Positions 1 through 11,512 of a DNA stretch of 64,000 bases are shown in pieces. Where the stretch lies: NCBI GenBank assembly GCA_032622095.1, contig CP136065.1, forward strand, positions 243,721,474 through 243,785,473, given 5' to 3'. The translations under genes and the position numbers were made by a program. Origin of the DNA: Siphonodentalium dalli. Taxonomy: Eukaryota > Mollusca > Scaphopoda > Gadilida > Siphonodentaliidae. The notes below the pieces were generated by a model. The model saw only the letters and a program-made list of their open reading frames with translations. It ran no database searches and was not told where the DNA came from. How positions within the stretch are numbered: position 1 is the first letter of the stretch; every line of letters begins with the position of its first letter.

Positions 1-28
1 TTCCAAGTCCAGCAGTATCTCATAAAAA
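1..28. repeat. Tail of a satellite monomer cut by the window start
   Basis: These 28 bases match the end of the monomers that precede every A monomer, with the junction variant ctcataaaaagtg. That variant almost always marks a C-to-A junction, so the array continues to the left and the previous monomer is most likely type C. Confidence 0.85.
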
Positions 29-380
29 GTGAAAAAAATCACTTTTGACCCAAAATTCGAGCAGGGGAGCACGAATTGGAACACAACAATGAACTTAAGG
101 CACAAAAAAGTGGGGGTCGAATTTCAATCTGAATTTCGAACGAATCTCCACCGAATTTCGAACGCTCAGATTGAAATTCAAACCTATAGATCGAGTAATT
201 TCTCGAAGCTGAGCGTTAACTTGCTAGATTCTCTTATGGAAAGTATCAAAACTGCCAAGTTTCAGTCCGATCCAGCCATAAACAGTGCCACTTCCCTTCG
301 GCACCTTGATATTGAAGGCTAAATGTTCTAAGTCCAGCGCCGTGGCTAAATTTTCCAAGTCCAGCAGTATCTCAAAATAA
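29..380 (+). repeat. Satellite monomer type A (352 bp), reference copy
   Basis: First complete A monomer. Its diagnostic region is atgaacttaaggcac, followed by a segment containing gaatctccaccgaatttc. The latter replaces the longer segment of types B and C and makes A 10 bp shorter. It carries a 14-bp inverted repeat (gaatttcaatctga and its complement) around this segment. Most A copies end in ggctaaatgttcta; the A copies at 9361, 15817 and 27271 instead carry the gcgaaattttcta ending. Two sub-classes exist: A, preceded by ctcataaaaagtg, which opens a higher-order unit, and A', preceded by ctcaaaataagtg, which sits inside the five-monomer unit and normally ends in the variant cagcattatctc. 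A 97-codon GTG-initiated frame spans most of each copy but looks incidental. Confidence 0.93.
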
Positions 381-742
381 GTGAAAAAAATCACTTTTGA
401 CCCAAAATTCGAGCAGGGGAGCACGAATTGGAACACAACAATGCATTTGAGGCAAACAAAAGTGGGGGTCGAATTTCAATCTGAATTTCGAACTTCAATC
501 CAGATCGAAATTCGCCCAGATTGAAATTCAGATTGAAATTCAAACCTATAGATCGAGTAATTTCTCGAAGCTGAGCGTTAACTTGCTAGATTCTCTTATG
601 GAAAGTATCAAAACTGCCAAGTTTCAGTCCGATCCAGCCATAAACAGTGCCACTTCCCTTCGGCACCTTGATATTGAAGGCTAAATGTTCTAAGTCCAGC
701 GCCGTGGCTAAATTTTCCAAGTCCAGCATTATCTCAAAATAA
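381..742 (+). repeat. Satellite monomer type B (362 bp), reference copy
   Basis: B differs from A by atgcatttgaggcaaac and by a longer middle segment with cttcaatccagatcgaaa, which makes it 10 bp longer. The last third (gcgttaacttgctag, cagtccgatccagccataaacag) is the same as in A. The middle holds an 18-bp perfect inverted repeat. In five-monomer units the first B ends in ggcgaaattttc and the second in ggctaaatgttc. These end variants let one track which B is which through the array. Confidence 0.93.
471..541. repeat. Hairpin/cruciform-forming inverted repeat inside B and C monomers
   Basis: The left arm gaatttcaatctgaattt (471-488) is perfectly complementary to the right arm at 524-541, an 18-bp stem (19 with the next C-G pair) around a loop of about 35 bases. 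The same structure recurs in every B and C monomer. A monomers keep a 14-bp version. It could fold as a hairpin in single strands or transcripts, or as a cruciform in supercoiled DNA. Function is unknown. Confidence 0.9.
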
Positions 743-1104
743 GTGAAAAAAATCACTTTTGACCCAAAATTCGAGCAGGGGAGCACGAATTGGAACACAA
801 CAATGCATTTGAGGCAAACAAAAGTGGGGGTCGAATTTCAATCTGAATTTCGAACTTCAATCCAGATCGAAATTCGCCCAGATTGAAATTCAGATTGAAA
901 TTCAAACCTATAGATCGAGTAATTTCTCGAAGCTGAGCGTTAACTTGCTAGATTCTCTTATGGAAAGTATCAAAACTGCCAAGTTTCAGTCCGATCCAGC
1001 CATAAACAGTGCCACTTCCCTTCGGCACCTTGATATTGAAGGCTAAATGTTCTAAGTCCAGCGCCGTGGCTAAATTTTCCAAGTCCAGCAGTATCTCAAA
1101 ATAA

Positions 1105-1466
1105 GTGAAAAAAATCACTTTTGACCCAAAATTCGAGCAGGGGAGCACGAATTGGAACACAACAATGCATTTGAGGCAAACAAAAGTGGGGGTCGAATTT
1201 CAATCTGAATTTCGAACTTCAATCCAGATCGAAATTCGCCCAGATTGAAATTCAGATTGAAATTCAAACCTATAGATCGAGTAATTTCTCGAAGCTGAGC
1301 GTTAGTTTGCTTGATTCTCTTATGGAAAGTATCAAACATACCAAATTTCAGCTCAATCCAGCCTTAAACAATGCCACTTCCCTTCGGCACCTTGATATTG
1401 AAGGCGAAATGTTCCAAGTCCAGCGCCGTGGCTAAATTTTCCAAGTCCAGCAGTATCTCATAAAAA
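1105..1466 (+). repeat. Satellite monomer type C (362 bp), reference copy
   Basis: C shares the first two thirds of B but has a diverged last third: gttagtttgcttgattc, caaacataccaaatttcag, ccttaaacaatgcc and the end ggcgaaatgttccaag. It closes almost every higher-order unit in the core and is followed by the ctcataaaaagtg junction to the next A. The exception is at 13303, where a B follows. Its diverged end resembles the edge monomers at 43376 and 45833 more than it resembles B, so it may keep an older sequence state. Confidence 0.92.
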
Positions 1467-4400
1467 GTGAAAAAAATCACTTTTGACCCAAAATTCGAGC
1501 AGGGGAGCACGAATTGGAACACAACAATGAACTTAAGGCACAAAAAAGTGGGGGTCGAATTTCAATCTGAATTTCGAACGAATCTCCACCGAATTTCGAA
1601 CGCTCAGATTGAAATTCAAACCTATAGATCGAGTAATTTCTCGAAGCTGAGCGTTAACTTGCTAGATTCTCTTATGGAAAGTATCAAAACTGCCAAGTTT
1701 CAGTCCGATCCAGCCATAAACAGTGCCACTTCCCTTCGGCACCTTGATATTGAAGGCTAAATGTTCTAAGTCCAGCGCCGTGGCTAAATTTTCCAAGTCC
1801 AGCAGTATCTCAAAATAAGTGAAAAAAATCACTTTTGACCCAAAATTCGAGCAGGGGAGCACGAATTGGAACACAACAATGCATTTGAGGCAAACAAAAG
1901 TGGGGGTCGAATTTCAATCTGAATTTCGAACTTCAATCCAGATCGAAATTCGCCCAGATTGAAATTCAGATTGAAATTCAAACCTATAGATCGAGTAATT
2001 TCTCGAAGCTGAGCGTTAACTTGCTAGATTCTCTTATGGAAAGTATCAAAACTGCCAAGTTTCAGTCCGATCCAGCCATAAACAGTGCCACTTCCCTTCG
2101 GCACCTTGATATTGAAGGCTAAATGTTCTAAGTCCAGCGCCGTGGCTAAATTTTCCAAGTCCAGCATTATCTCAAAATAAGTGAAAAAAATCACTTTTGA
2201 CCCAAAATTCGAGCAGGGGAGCACGAATTGGAACACAACAATGCATTTGAGGCAAACAAAAGTGGGGGTCGAATTTCAATCTGAATTTCGAACTTCAATC
2301 CAGATCGAAATTCGCCCAGATTGAAATTCAGATTGAAATTCAAACCTATAGATCGAGTAATTTCTCGAAGCTGAGCGTTAACTTGCTAGATTCTCTTATG
2401 GAAAGTATCAAAACTGCCAAGTTTCAGTCCGATCCAGCCATAAACAGTGCCACTTCCCTTCGGCACCTTGATATTGAAGGCTAAATGTTCTAAGTCCAGC
2501 GCCGTGGCTAAATTTTCCAAGTCCAGCAGTATCTCAAAATAAGTGAAAAAAATCACTTTTGACCCAAAATTCGAGCAGGGGAGCACGAATTGGAACACAA
2601 CAATGCATTTGAGGCAAACAAAAGTGGGGGTCGAATTTCAATCTGAATTTCGAACTTCAATCCAGATCGAAATTCGCCCAGATTGAAATTCAGATTGAAA
2701 TTCAAACCTATAGATCGAGTAATTTCTCGAAGCTGAGCGTTAGTTTGCTTGATTCTCTTATGGAAAGTATCAAACATACCAAATTTCAGCTCAATCCAGC
2801 CTTAAACAATGCCACTTCCCTTCGGCACCTTGATATTGAAGGCGAAATGTTCCAAGTCCAGCGCCGTGGCTAAATTTTCCAAGTCCAGCAGTATCTCATA
2901 AAAAGTGAAAAAAATCACTTTTGACCCAAAATTCGAGCAGGGGAGCACGAATTGGAACACAACAATGAACTTAAGGCACAAAAAAGTGGGGGTCGAATTT
3001 CAATCTGAATTTCGAACGAATCTCCACCGAATTTCGAACGCTCAGATTGAAATTCAAACCTATAGATCGAGTAATTTCTCGAAGCTGAGCGTTAACTTGC
3101 TAGATTCTCTTATGGAAAGTATCAAAACTGCCAAGTTTCAGTCCGATCCAGCCATAAACAGTGCCACTTCCCTTCGGCACCTTGATATTGAAGGCTAAAT
3201 GTTCTAAGTCCAGCGCCGTGGCTAAATTTTCCAAGTCCAGCAGTATCTCAAAATAAGTGAAAAAAATCACTTTTGACCCAAAATTCGAGCAGGGGAGCAC
3301 GAATTGGAACACAACAATGCATTTGAGGCAAACAAAAGTGGGGGTCGAATTTCAATCTGAATTTCGAACTTCAATCCAGATCGAAATTCGCCCAGATTGA
3401 AATTCAGATTGAAATTCAAACCTATAGATCGAGTAATTTCTCGAAGCTGAGCGTTAACTTGCTAGATTCTCTTATGGAAAGTATCAAAACTGCCAAGTTT
3501 CAGTCCGATCCAGCCATAAACAGTGCCACTTCCCTTCGGCACCTTGATATTGAAGGCGAAATTTTCAAAGTCCAGCGCCGTGGCTAAATTTTCCAAGTCC
3601 AGCAGTATCTCAAAATAAGTGAAAAAAATCACTTTTGACCCAAAATTCGAGCAGGGGAGCACGAATTGGAACACAACAATGAACTTAAGGCACAAAAAAG
3701 TGGGGGTCGAATTTCAATCTGAATTTCGAACGAATCTCCACCGAATTTCGAACGCTCAGATTGAAATTCAAACCTATAGATCGAGTAATTTCTCGAAGCT
3801 GAGCGTTAACTTGCTAGATTCTCTTATGGAAAGTATCAAAACTGCCAAGTTTCAGTCCGATCCAGCCATAAACAGTGCCACTTCCCTTCGGCACCTTGAT
3901 ATTGAAGGCTAAATGTTCTAAGTCCAGCGCCGTGGCTAAATTTTCCAAGTCCAGCATTATCTCAAAATAAGTGAAAAAAATCACTTTTGACCCAAAATTC
4001 GAGCAGGGGAGCACGAATTGGAACACAACAATGCATTTGAGGCAAACAAAAGTGGGGGTCGAATTTCAATCTGAATTTCGAACTTCAATCCAGATCGAAA
4101 TTCGCCCAGATTGAAATTCAGATTGAAATTCAAACCTATAGATCGAGTAATTTCTCGAAGCTGAGCGTTAACTTGCTAGATTCTCTTATGGAAAGTATCA
4201 AAACTGCCAAGTTTCAGTCCGATCCAGCCATAAACAGTGCCACTTCCCTTCGGCACCTTGATATTGAAGGCTAAATGTTCTAAGTCCAGCGCCGTGGCTA
4301 AATTTTCCAAGTCCAGCAGTATCTCAAAATAAGTGAAAAAAATCACTTTTGACCCAAAATTCGAGCAGGGGAGCACGAATTGGAACACAACAATGCATTT

Positions 4401-7400
4401 GAGGCAAACAAAAGTGGGGGTCGAATTTCAATCTGAATTTCGAACTTCAATCCAGATCGAAATTCGCCCAGATTGAAATTCAGATTGAAATTCAAACCTA
4501 TAGATCGAGTAATTTCTCGAAGCTGAGCGTTAGTTTGCTTGATTCTCTTATGGAAAGTATCAAACATACCAAATTTCAGCTCAATCCAGCCTTAAACAAT
4601 GCCACTTCCCTTCGGCACCTTGATATTGAAGGCGAAATGTTCCAAGTCCAGCGCCGTGGCTAAATTTTCCAAGTCCAGCAGTATCTCATAAAAAGTGAAA
4701 AAAATCACTTTTGACCCAAAATTCGAGCAGGGGAGCACGAATTGGAACACAACAATGAACTTAAGGCACAAAAAAGTGGGGGTCGAATTTCAATCTGAAT
4801 TTCGAACGAATCTCCACCGAATTTCGAACGCTCAGATTGAAATTCAAACCTATAGATCGAGTAATTTCTCGAAGCTGAGCGTTAACTTGCTAGATTCTCT
4901 TATGGAAAGTATCAAAACTGCCAAGTTTCAGTCCGATCCAGCCATAAACAGTGCCACTTCCCTTCGGCACCTTGATATTGAAGGCTAAATGTTCTAAGTC
5001 CAGCGCCGTGGCTAAATTTTCCAAGTCCAGCAGTATCTCAAAATAAGTGAAAAAAATCACTTTTGACCCAAAATTCGAGCAGGGGAGCACGAATTGGAAC
5101 ACAACAATGCATTTGAGGCAAACAAAAGTGGGGGTCGAATTTCAATCTGAATTTCGAACTTCAATCCAGATCGAAATTCGCCCAGATTGAAATTCAGATT
5201 GAAATTCAAACCTATAGATCGAGTAATTTCTCGAAGCTGAGCGTTAACTTGCTAGATTCTCTTATGGAAAGTATCAAAACTGCCAAGTTTCAGTCCGATC
5301 CAGCCATAAACAGTGCCACTTCCCTTCGGCACCTTGATATTGAAGGCTAAATGTTCTAAGTCCAGCGCCGTGGCTAAATTTTCCAAGTCCAGCATTATCT
5401 CAAAATAAGTGAAAAAAATCACTTTTGACCCAAAATTCGAGCAGGGGAGCACGAATTGGAACACAACAATGCATTTGAGGCAAACAAAAGTGGGGGTCGA
5501 ATTTCAATCTGAATTTCGAACTTCAATCCAGATCGAAATTCGCCCAGATTGAAATTCAGATTGAAATTCAAACCTATAGATCGAGTAATTTCTCGAAGCT
5601 GAGCGTTAACTTGCTAGATTCTCTTATGGAAAGTATCAAAACTGCCAAGTTTCAGTCCGATCCAGCCATAAACAGTGCCACTTCCCTTCGGCACCTTGAT
5701 ATTGAAGGCTAAATGTTCTAAGTCCAGCGCCGTGGCTAAATTTTCCAAGTCCAGCAGTATCTCAAAATAAGTGAAAAAAATCACTTTTGACCCAAAATTC
5801 GAGCAGGGGAGCACGAATTGGAACACAACAATGCATTTGAGGCAAACAAAAGTGGGGGTCGAATTTCAATCTGAATTTCGAACTTCAATCCAGATCGAAA
5901 TTCGCCCAGATTGAAATTCAGATTGAAATTCAAACCTATAGATCGAGTAATTTCTCGAAGCTGAGCGTTAGTTTGCTTGATTCTCTTATGGAAAGTATCA
6001 AACATACCAAATTTCAGCTCAATCCAGCCTTAAACAATGCCACTTCCCTTCGGCACCTTGATATTGAAGGCGAAATGTTCCAAGTCCAGCGCCGTGGCTA
6101 AATTTTCCAAGTCCAGCAGTATCTCATAAAAAGTGAAAAAAATCACTTTTGACCCAAAATTCGAGCAGGGGAGCACGAATTGGAACACAACAATGAACTT
6201 AAGGCACAAAAAAGTGGGGGTCGAATTTCAATCTGAATTTCGAACGAATCTCCACCGAATTTCGAACGCTCAGATTGAAATTCAAACCTATAGATCGAGT
6301 AATTTCTCGAAGCTGAGCGTTAACTTGCTAGATTCTCTTATGGAAAGTATCAAAACTGCCAAGTTTCAGTCCGATCCAGCCATAAACAGTGCCACTTCCC
6401 TTCGGCACCTTGATATTGAAGGCTAAATGTTCTAAGTCCAGCGCCGTGGCTAAATTTTCCAAGTCCAGCAGTATCTCAAAATAAGTGAAAAAAATCACTT
6501 TTGACCCAAAATTCGAGCAGGGGAGCACGAATTGGAACACAACAATGCATTTGAGGCAAACAAAAGTGGGGGTCGAATTTCAATCTGAATTTCGAACTTC
6601 AATCCAGATCGAAATTCGCCCAGATTGAAATTCAGATTGAAATTCAAACCTATAGATCGAGTAATTTCTCGAAGCTGAGCGTTAACTTGCTAGATTCTCT
6701 TATGGAAAGTATCAAAACTGCCAAGTTTCAGTCCGATCCAGCCATAAACAGTGCCACTTCCCTTCGGCACCTTGATATTGAAGGCTAAATGTTCTAAGTC
6801 CAGCGCCGTGGCTAAATTTTCCAAGTCCAGCATTATCTCAAAATAAGTGAAAAAAATCACTTTTGACCCAAAATTCGAGCAGGGGAGCACGAATTGGAAC
6901 ACAACAATGCATTTGAGGCAAACAAAAGTGGGGGTCGAATTTCAATCTGAATTTCGAACTTCAATCCAGATCGAAATTCGCCCAGATTGAAATTCAGATT
7001 GAAATTCAAACCTATAGATCGAGTAATTTCTCGAAGCTGAGCGTTAACTTGCTAGATTCTCTTATGGAAAGTATCAAAACTGCCAAGTTTCAGTCCGATC
7101 CAGCCATAAACAGTGCCACTTCCCTTCGGCACCTTGATATTGAAGGCTAAATGTTCTAAGTCCAGCGCCGTGGCTAAATTTTCCAAGTCCAGCAGTATCT
7201 CAAAATAAGTGAAAAAAATCACTTTTGACCCAAAATTCGAGCAGGGGAGCACGAATTGGAACACAACAATGCATTTGAGGCAAACAAAAGTGGGGGTCGA
7301 ATTTCAATCTGAATTTCGAACTTCAATCCAGATCGAAATTCGCCCAGATTGAAATTCAGATTGAAATTCAAACCTATAGATCGAGTAATTTCTCGAAGCT

Positions 7401-9360
7401 GAGCGTTAGTTTGCTTGATTCTCTTATGGAAAGTATCAAACATACCAAATTTCAGCTCAATCCAGCCTTAAACAATGCCACTTCCCTTCGGCACCTTGAT
7501 ATTGAAGGCGAAATGTTCCAAGTCCAGCGCCGTGGCTAAATTTTCCAAGTCCAGCAGTATCTCATAAAAAGTGAAAAAAATCACTTTTGACCCAAAATTC
7601 GAGCAGGGGAGCACGAATTGGAACACAACAATGAACTTAAGGCACAAAAAAGTGGGGGTCGAATTTCAATCTGAATTTCGAACGAATCTCCACCGAATTT
7701 CGAACGCTCAGATTGAAATTCAAACCTATAGATCGAGTAATTTCTCGAAGCTGAGCGTTAACTTGCTAGATTCTCTTATGGAAAGTATCAAAACTGCCAA
7801 GTTTCAGTCCGATCCAGCCATAAACAGTGCCACTTCCCTTCGGCACCTTGATATTGAAGGCTAAATGTTCTAAGTCCAGCGCCGTGGCTAAATTTTCCAA
7901 GTCCAGCAGTATCTCAAAATAAGTGAAAAAAATCACTTTTGACCCAAAATTCGAGCAGGGGAGCACGAATTGGAACACAACAATGCATTTGAGGCAAACA
8001 AAAGTGGGGGTCGAATTTCAATCTGAATTTCGAACTTCAATCCAGATCGAAATTCGCCCAGATTGAAATTCAGATTGAAATTCAAACCTATAGATCGAGT
8101 AATTTCTCGAAGCTGAGCGTTAACTTGCTAGATTCTCTTATGGAAAGTATCAAAACTGCCAAGTTTCAGTCCGATCCAGCCATAAACAGTGCCACTTCCC
8201 TTCGGCACCTTGATATTGAAGGCGAAATTTTCTAAGTCCAGCGCCGTGGCTAAATTTTCCAAGTCCAGCAGTATCTCAAAATAAGTGAAAAAAATCACTT
8301 TTGACCCAAAATTCGAGCAGGGGAGCACGAATTGGAACACAACAATGAACTTAAGGCACAAAAAAGTGGGGGTCGAATTTCAATCTGAATTTCGAACGAA
8401 TCTCCACCGAATTTCGAACGCTCAGATTGAAATTCAAACCTATAGATCGAGTAATTTCTCGAAGCTGAGCGTTAACTTGCTAGATTCTCTTATGGAAAGT
8501 ATCAAAACTGCCAAGTTTCAGTCCGATCCAGCCATAAACAGTGCCACTTCCCTTCGGCACCTTGATATTGAAGGCTAAATGTTCTAAGTCCAGCGCCGTG
8601 GCTAAATTTTCCAAGTCCAGCATTATCTCAAAATAAGTGAAAAAAATCACTTTTGACCCAAAATTCGAGCAGGGGAGCACGAATTGGAACACAACAATGC
8701 ATTTGAGGCAAACAAAAGTGGGGGTCGAATTTCAATCTGAATTTCGAACTTCAATCCAGATCGAAATTCGCCCAGATTGAAATTCAGATTGAAATTCAAA
8801 CCTATAGATCGAGTAATTTCTCGAAGCTGAGCGTTAACTTGCTAGATTCTCTTATGGAAAGTATCAAAACTGCCAAGTTTCAGTCCGATCCAGCCATAAA
8901 CAGTGCCACTTCCCTTCGGCACCTTGATATTGAAGGCTAAATGTTCTAAGTCCAGCGCCGTGGCTAAATTTTCCAAGTCCAGCAGTATCTCAAAATAAGT
9001 GAAAAAAATCACTTTTGACCCAAAATTCGAGCAGGGGAGCACGAATTGGAACACAACAATGCATTTGAGGCAAACAAAAGTGGGGGTCGAATTTCAATCT
9101 GAATTTCGAACTTCAATCCAGATCGAAATTCGCCCAGATTGAAATTCAGATTGAAATTCAAACCTATAGATCGAGTAATTTCTCGAAGCTGAGCGTTAGT
9201 TTGCTTGATTCTCTTATGGAAAGTATCAAACATACCAAATTTCAGCTCAATCCAGCCTTAAACAATGCCACTTCCCTTCGGCACCTTGATATTGAAGGCG
9301 AAATGTTCCAAGTCCAGCGCCGTGGCTAAATTTTCCAAGTCCAGCAGTATCTCATAAAAA

Positions 9361-11512
9361 GTGAAAAAAATCACTTTTGACCCAAAATTCGAGCAGGGGA
9401 GCACGAATTGGAACACAACAATGAACTTAAGGCACAAAAAAGTGGGGGTCGAATTTCAATCTGAATTTCGAACGAATCTCCACCGAATTTCGAACGCTCA
9501 GATTGAAATTCAAACCTATAGATCGAGTAATTTCTCGAAGCTGAGCGTTAACTTGCTAGATTCTCTTATGGAAAGTATCAAAACTGCCAAGTTTCAGTCC
9601 GATCCAGCCATAAACAGTGCCACTTCCCTTCGGCACCTTGATATTGAAGGCGAAATTTTCTAAGTCCAGCGCCGTGGCTAAATTTTCCAAGTCCAGCAGT
9701 ATCTCAAAATAAGTGAAAAAAATCACTTTTGACCCAAAATTCGAGCAGGGGAGCACGAATTGGAACACAACAATGCATTTGAGGCAAACAAAAGTGGGGG
9801 TCGAATTTCAATCTGAATTTCGAACTTCAATCCAGATCGAAATTCGCCCAGATTGAAATTCAGATTGAAATTCAAACCTATAGATCGAGTAATTTCTCGA
9901 AGCTGAGCGTTAACTTGCTAGATTCTCTTATGGAAAGTATCAAAACTGCCAAGTTTCAGTCCGATCCAGCCATAAACAGTGCCACTTCCCTTCGGCACCT
10001 TGATATTGAAGGCGAAATTTTCTAAGTCCAGCGCCGTGGCTAAATTTTCCAAGTCCAGCAGTATCTCAAAATAAGTGAAAAAAATCACTTTTGACCCAAA
10101 ATTCGAGCAGGGGAGCACGAATTGGAACACAACAATGAACTTAAGGCACAAAAAAGTGGGGGTCGAATTTCAATCTGAATTTCGAACGAATCTCCACCGA
10201 ATTTCGAACGCTCAGATTGAAATTCAAACCTATAGATCGAGTAATTTCTCGAAGCTGAGCGTTAACTTGCTAGATTCTCTTATGGAAAGTATCAAAACTG
10301 CCAAGTTTCAGTCCGATCCAGCCATAAACAGTGCCACTTCCCTTCGGCACCTTGATATTGAAGGCTAAATGTTCTAAGTCCAGCGCCGTGGCTAAATTTT
10401 CCAAGTCCAGCATTATCTCAAAATAAGTGAAAAAAATCACTTTTGACCCAAAATTCGAGCAGGGGAGCACGAATTGGAACACAACAATGCATTTGAGGCA
10501 AACAAAAGTGGGGGTCGAATTTCAATCTGAATTTCGAACTTCAATCCAGATCGAAATTCGCCCAGATTGAAATTCAGATTGAAATTCAAACCTATAGATC
10601 GAGTAATTTCTCGAAGCTGAGCGTTAACTTGCTAGATTCTCTTATGGAAAGTATCAAAACTGCCAAGTTTCAGTCCGATCCAGCCATAAACAGTGCCACT
10701 TCCCTTCGGCACCTTGATATTGAAGGCTAAATGTTCTAAGTCCAGCGCCGTGGCTAAATTTTCCAAGTCCAGCAGTATCTCAAAATAAGTGAAAAAAATC
10801 ACTTTTGACCCAAAATTCGAGCAGGGGAGCACGAATTGGAACACAACAATGCATTTGAGGCAAACAAAAGTGGGGGTCGAATTTCAATCTGAATTTCGAA
10901 CTTCAATCCAGATCGAAATTCGCCCAGATTGAAATTCAGATTGAAATTCAAACCTATAGATCGAGTAATTTCTCGAAGCTGAGCGTTAACTTGCTAGATT
11001 CTCTTATGGAAAGTATCAAAACTGCCAAGTTTCAGTCCGATCCAGCCATAAACAGTGCCACTTCCCTTCGGCACCTTGATATTGAAGGCTAAATGTTCTA
11101 AGTCCAGCGCCGTGGCTAAATTTTCCAAGTCCAGCATTATCTCAAAATAAGTGAAAAAAATCACTTTTGACCCAAAATTCGAGCAGGGGAGCACGAATTG
11201 GAACACAACAATGCATTTGAGGCAAACAAAAGTGGGGGTCGAATTTCAATCTGAATTTCGAACTTCAATCCAGATCGAAATTCGCCCAGATTGAAATTCA
11301 GATTGAAATTCAAACCTATAGATCGAGTAATTTCTCGAAGCTGAGCGTTAGTTTGCTTGATTCTCTTATGGAAAGTATCAAACATACCAAATTTCAGCTC
11401 AATCCAGCCTTAAACAATGCCACTTCCCTTCGGCACCTTGATATTGAAGGCGAAATGTTCCAAGTCCAGCGCCGTGGCTAAATTTTCCAAGTCCAGCAGT
11501 ATCTCATAAAAA
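9361..11512 (+). repeat. Six-monomer HOR variant (2152 bp)
   Basis: Order A-B-A'-B-B-C. The first A ends in ggcgaaattttcta, an ending normally seen on the first B of a unit, which suggests a conversion patch. The last B before C ends in cagcattatctc, normally the end of A'. The unit can be explained as a five-monomer unit that gained one 362-bp B by unequal exchange. Confidence 0.85.

Larger units (their letters stand above)
29..9360 (+). repeat. Two tandem 4666-bp super-units (4+4+5 monomers each)
   Basis: Units starting at 29 and 1467 are A-B-B-C (1438 bp each) and the unit at 2905 is A-B-A'-B-C (1790 bp). The same 4-4-5 series repeats at 4695, 6133 and 7571, giving an exact period of 4666 bp. 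Reading the two copies against each other, the one difference I noted is at 3567 (A) versus 8233 (T), in the end of the first B of the five-monomer unit. This is a second level of organisation above the HOR and implies a very recent 4.7-kb duplication. Confidence 0.9.

Noticed and set aside
61-90. Possible CENP-B box around attcgagcaggggagc or cttcggcacc
   Set aside because: The essential spacing nTTCGnnnnAnnCGGGn is not met on either strand.
29-322. A 97-codon open frame (MKKITFDPK...) recurring in nearly every A monomer, and 70-77-codon minus-strand frames in B monomers
   Set aside because: Monomer lengths 352 and 362 are not multiples of three, frames start at GTG or in mid-repeat, stops recur in each copy, and both strands are equally open. 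They are reading-frame shadows of satellite DNA. The pair length of 714 is divisible by three, but stops still end the frame.
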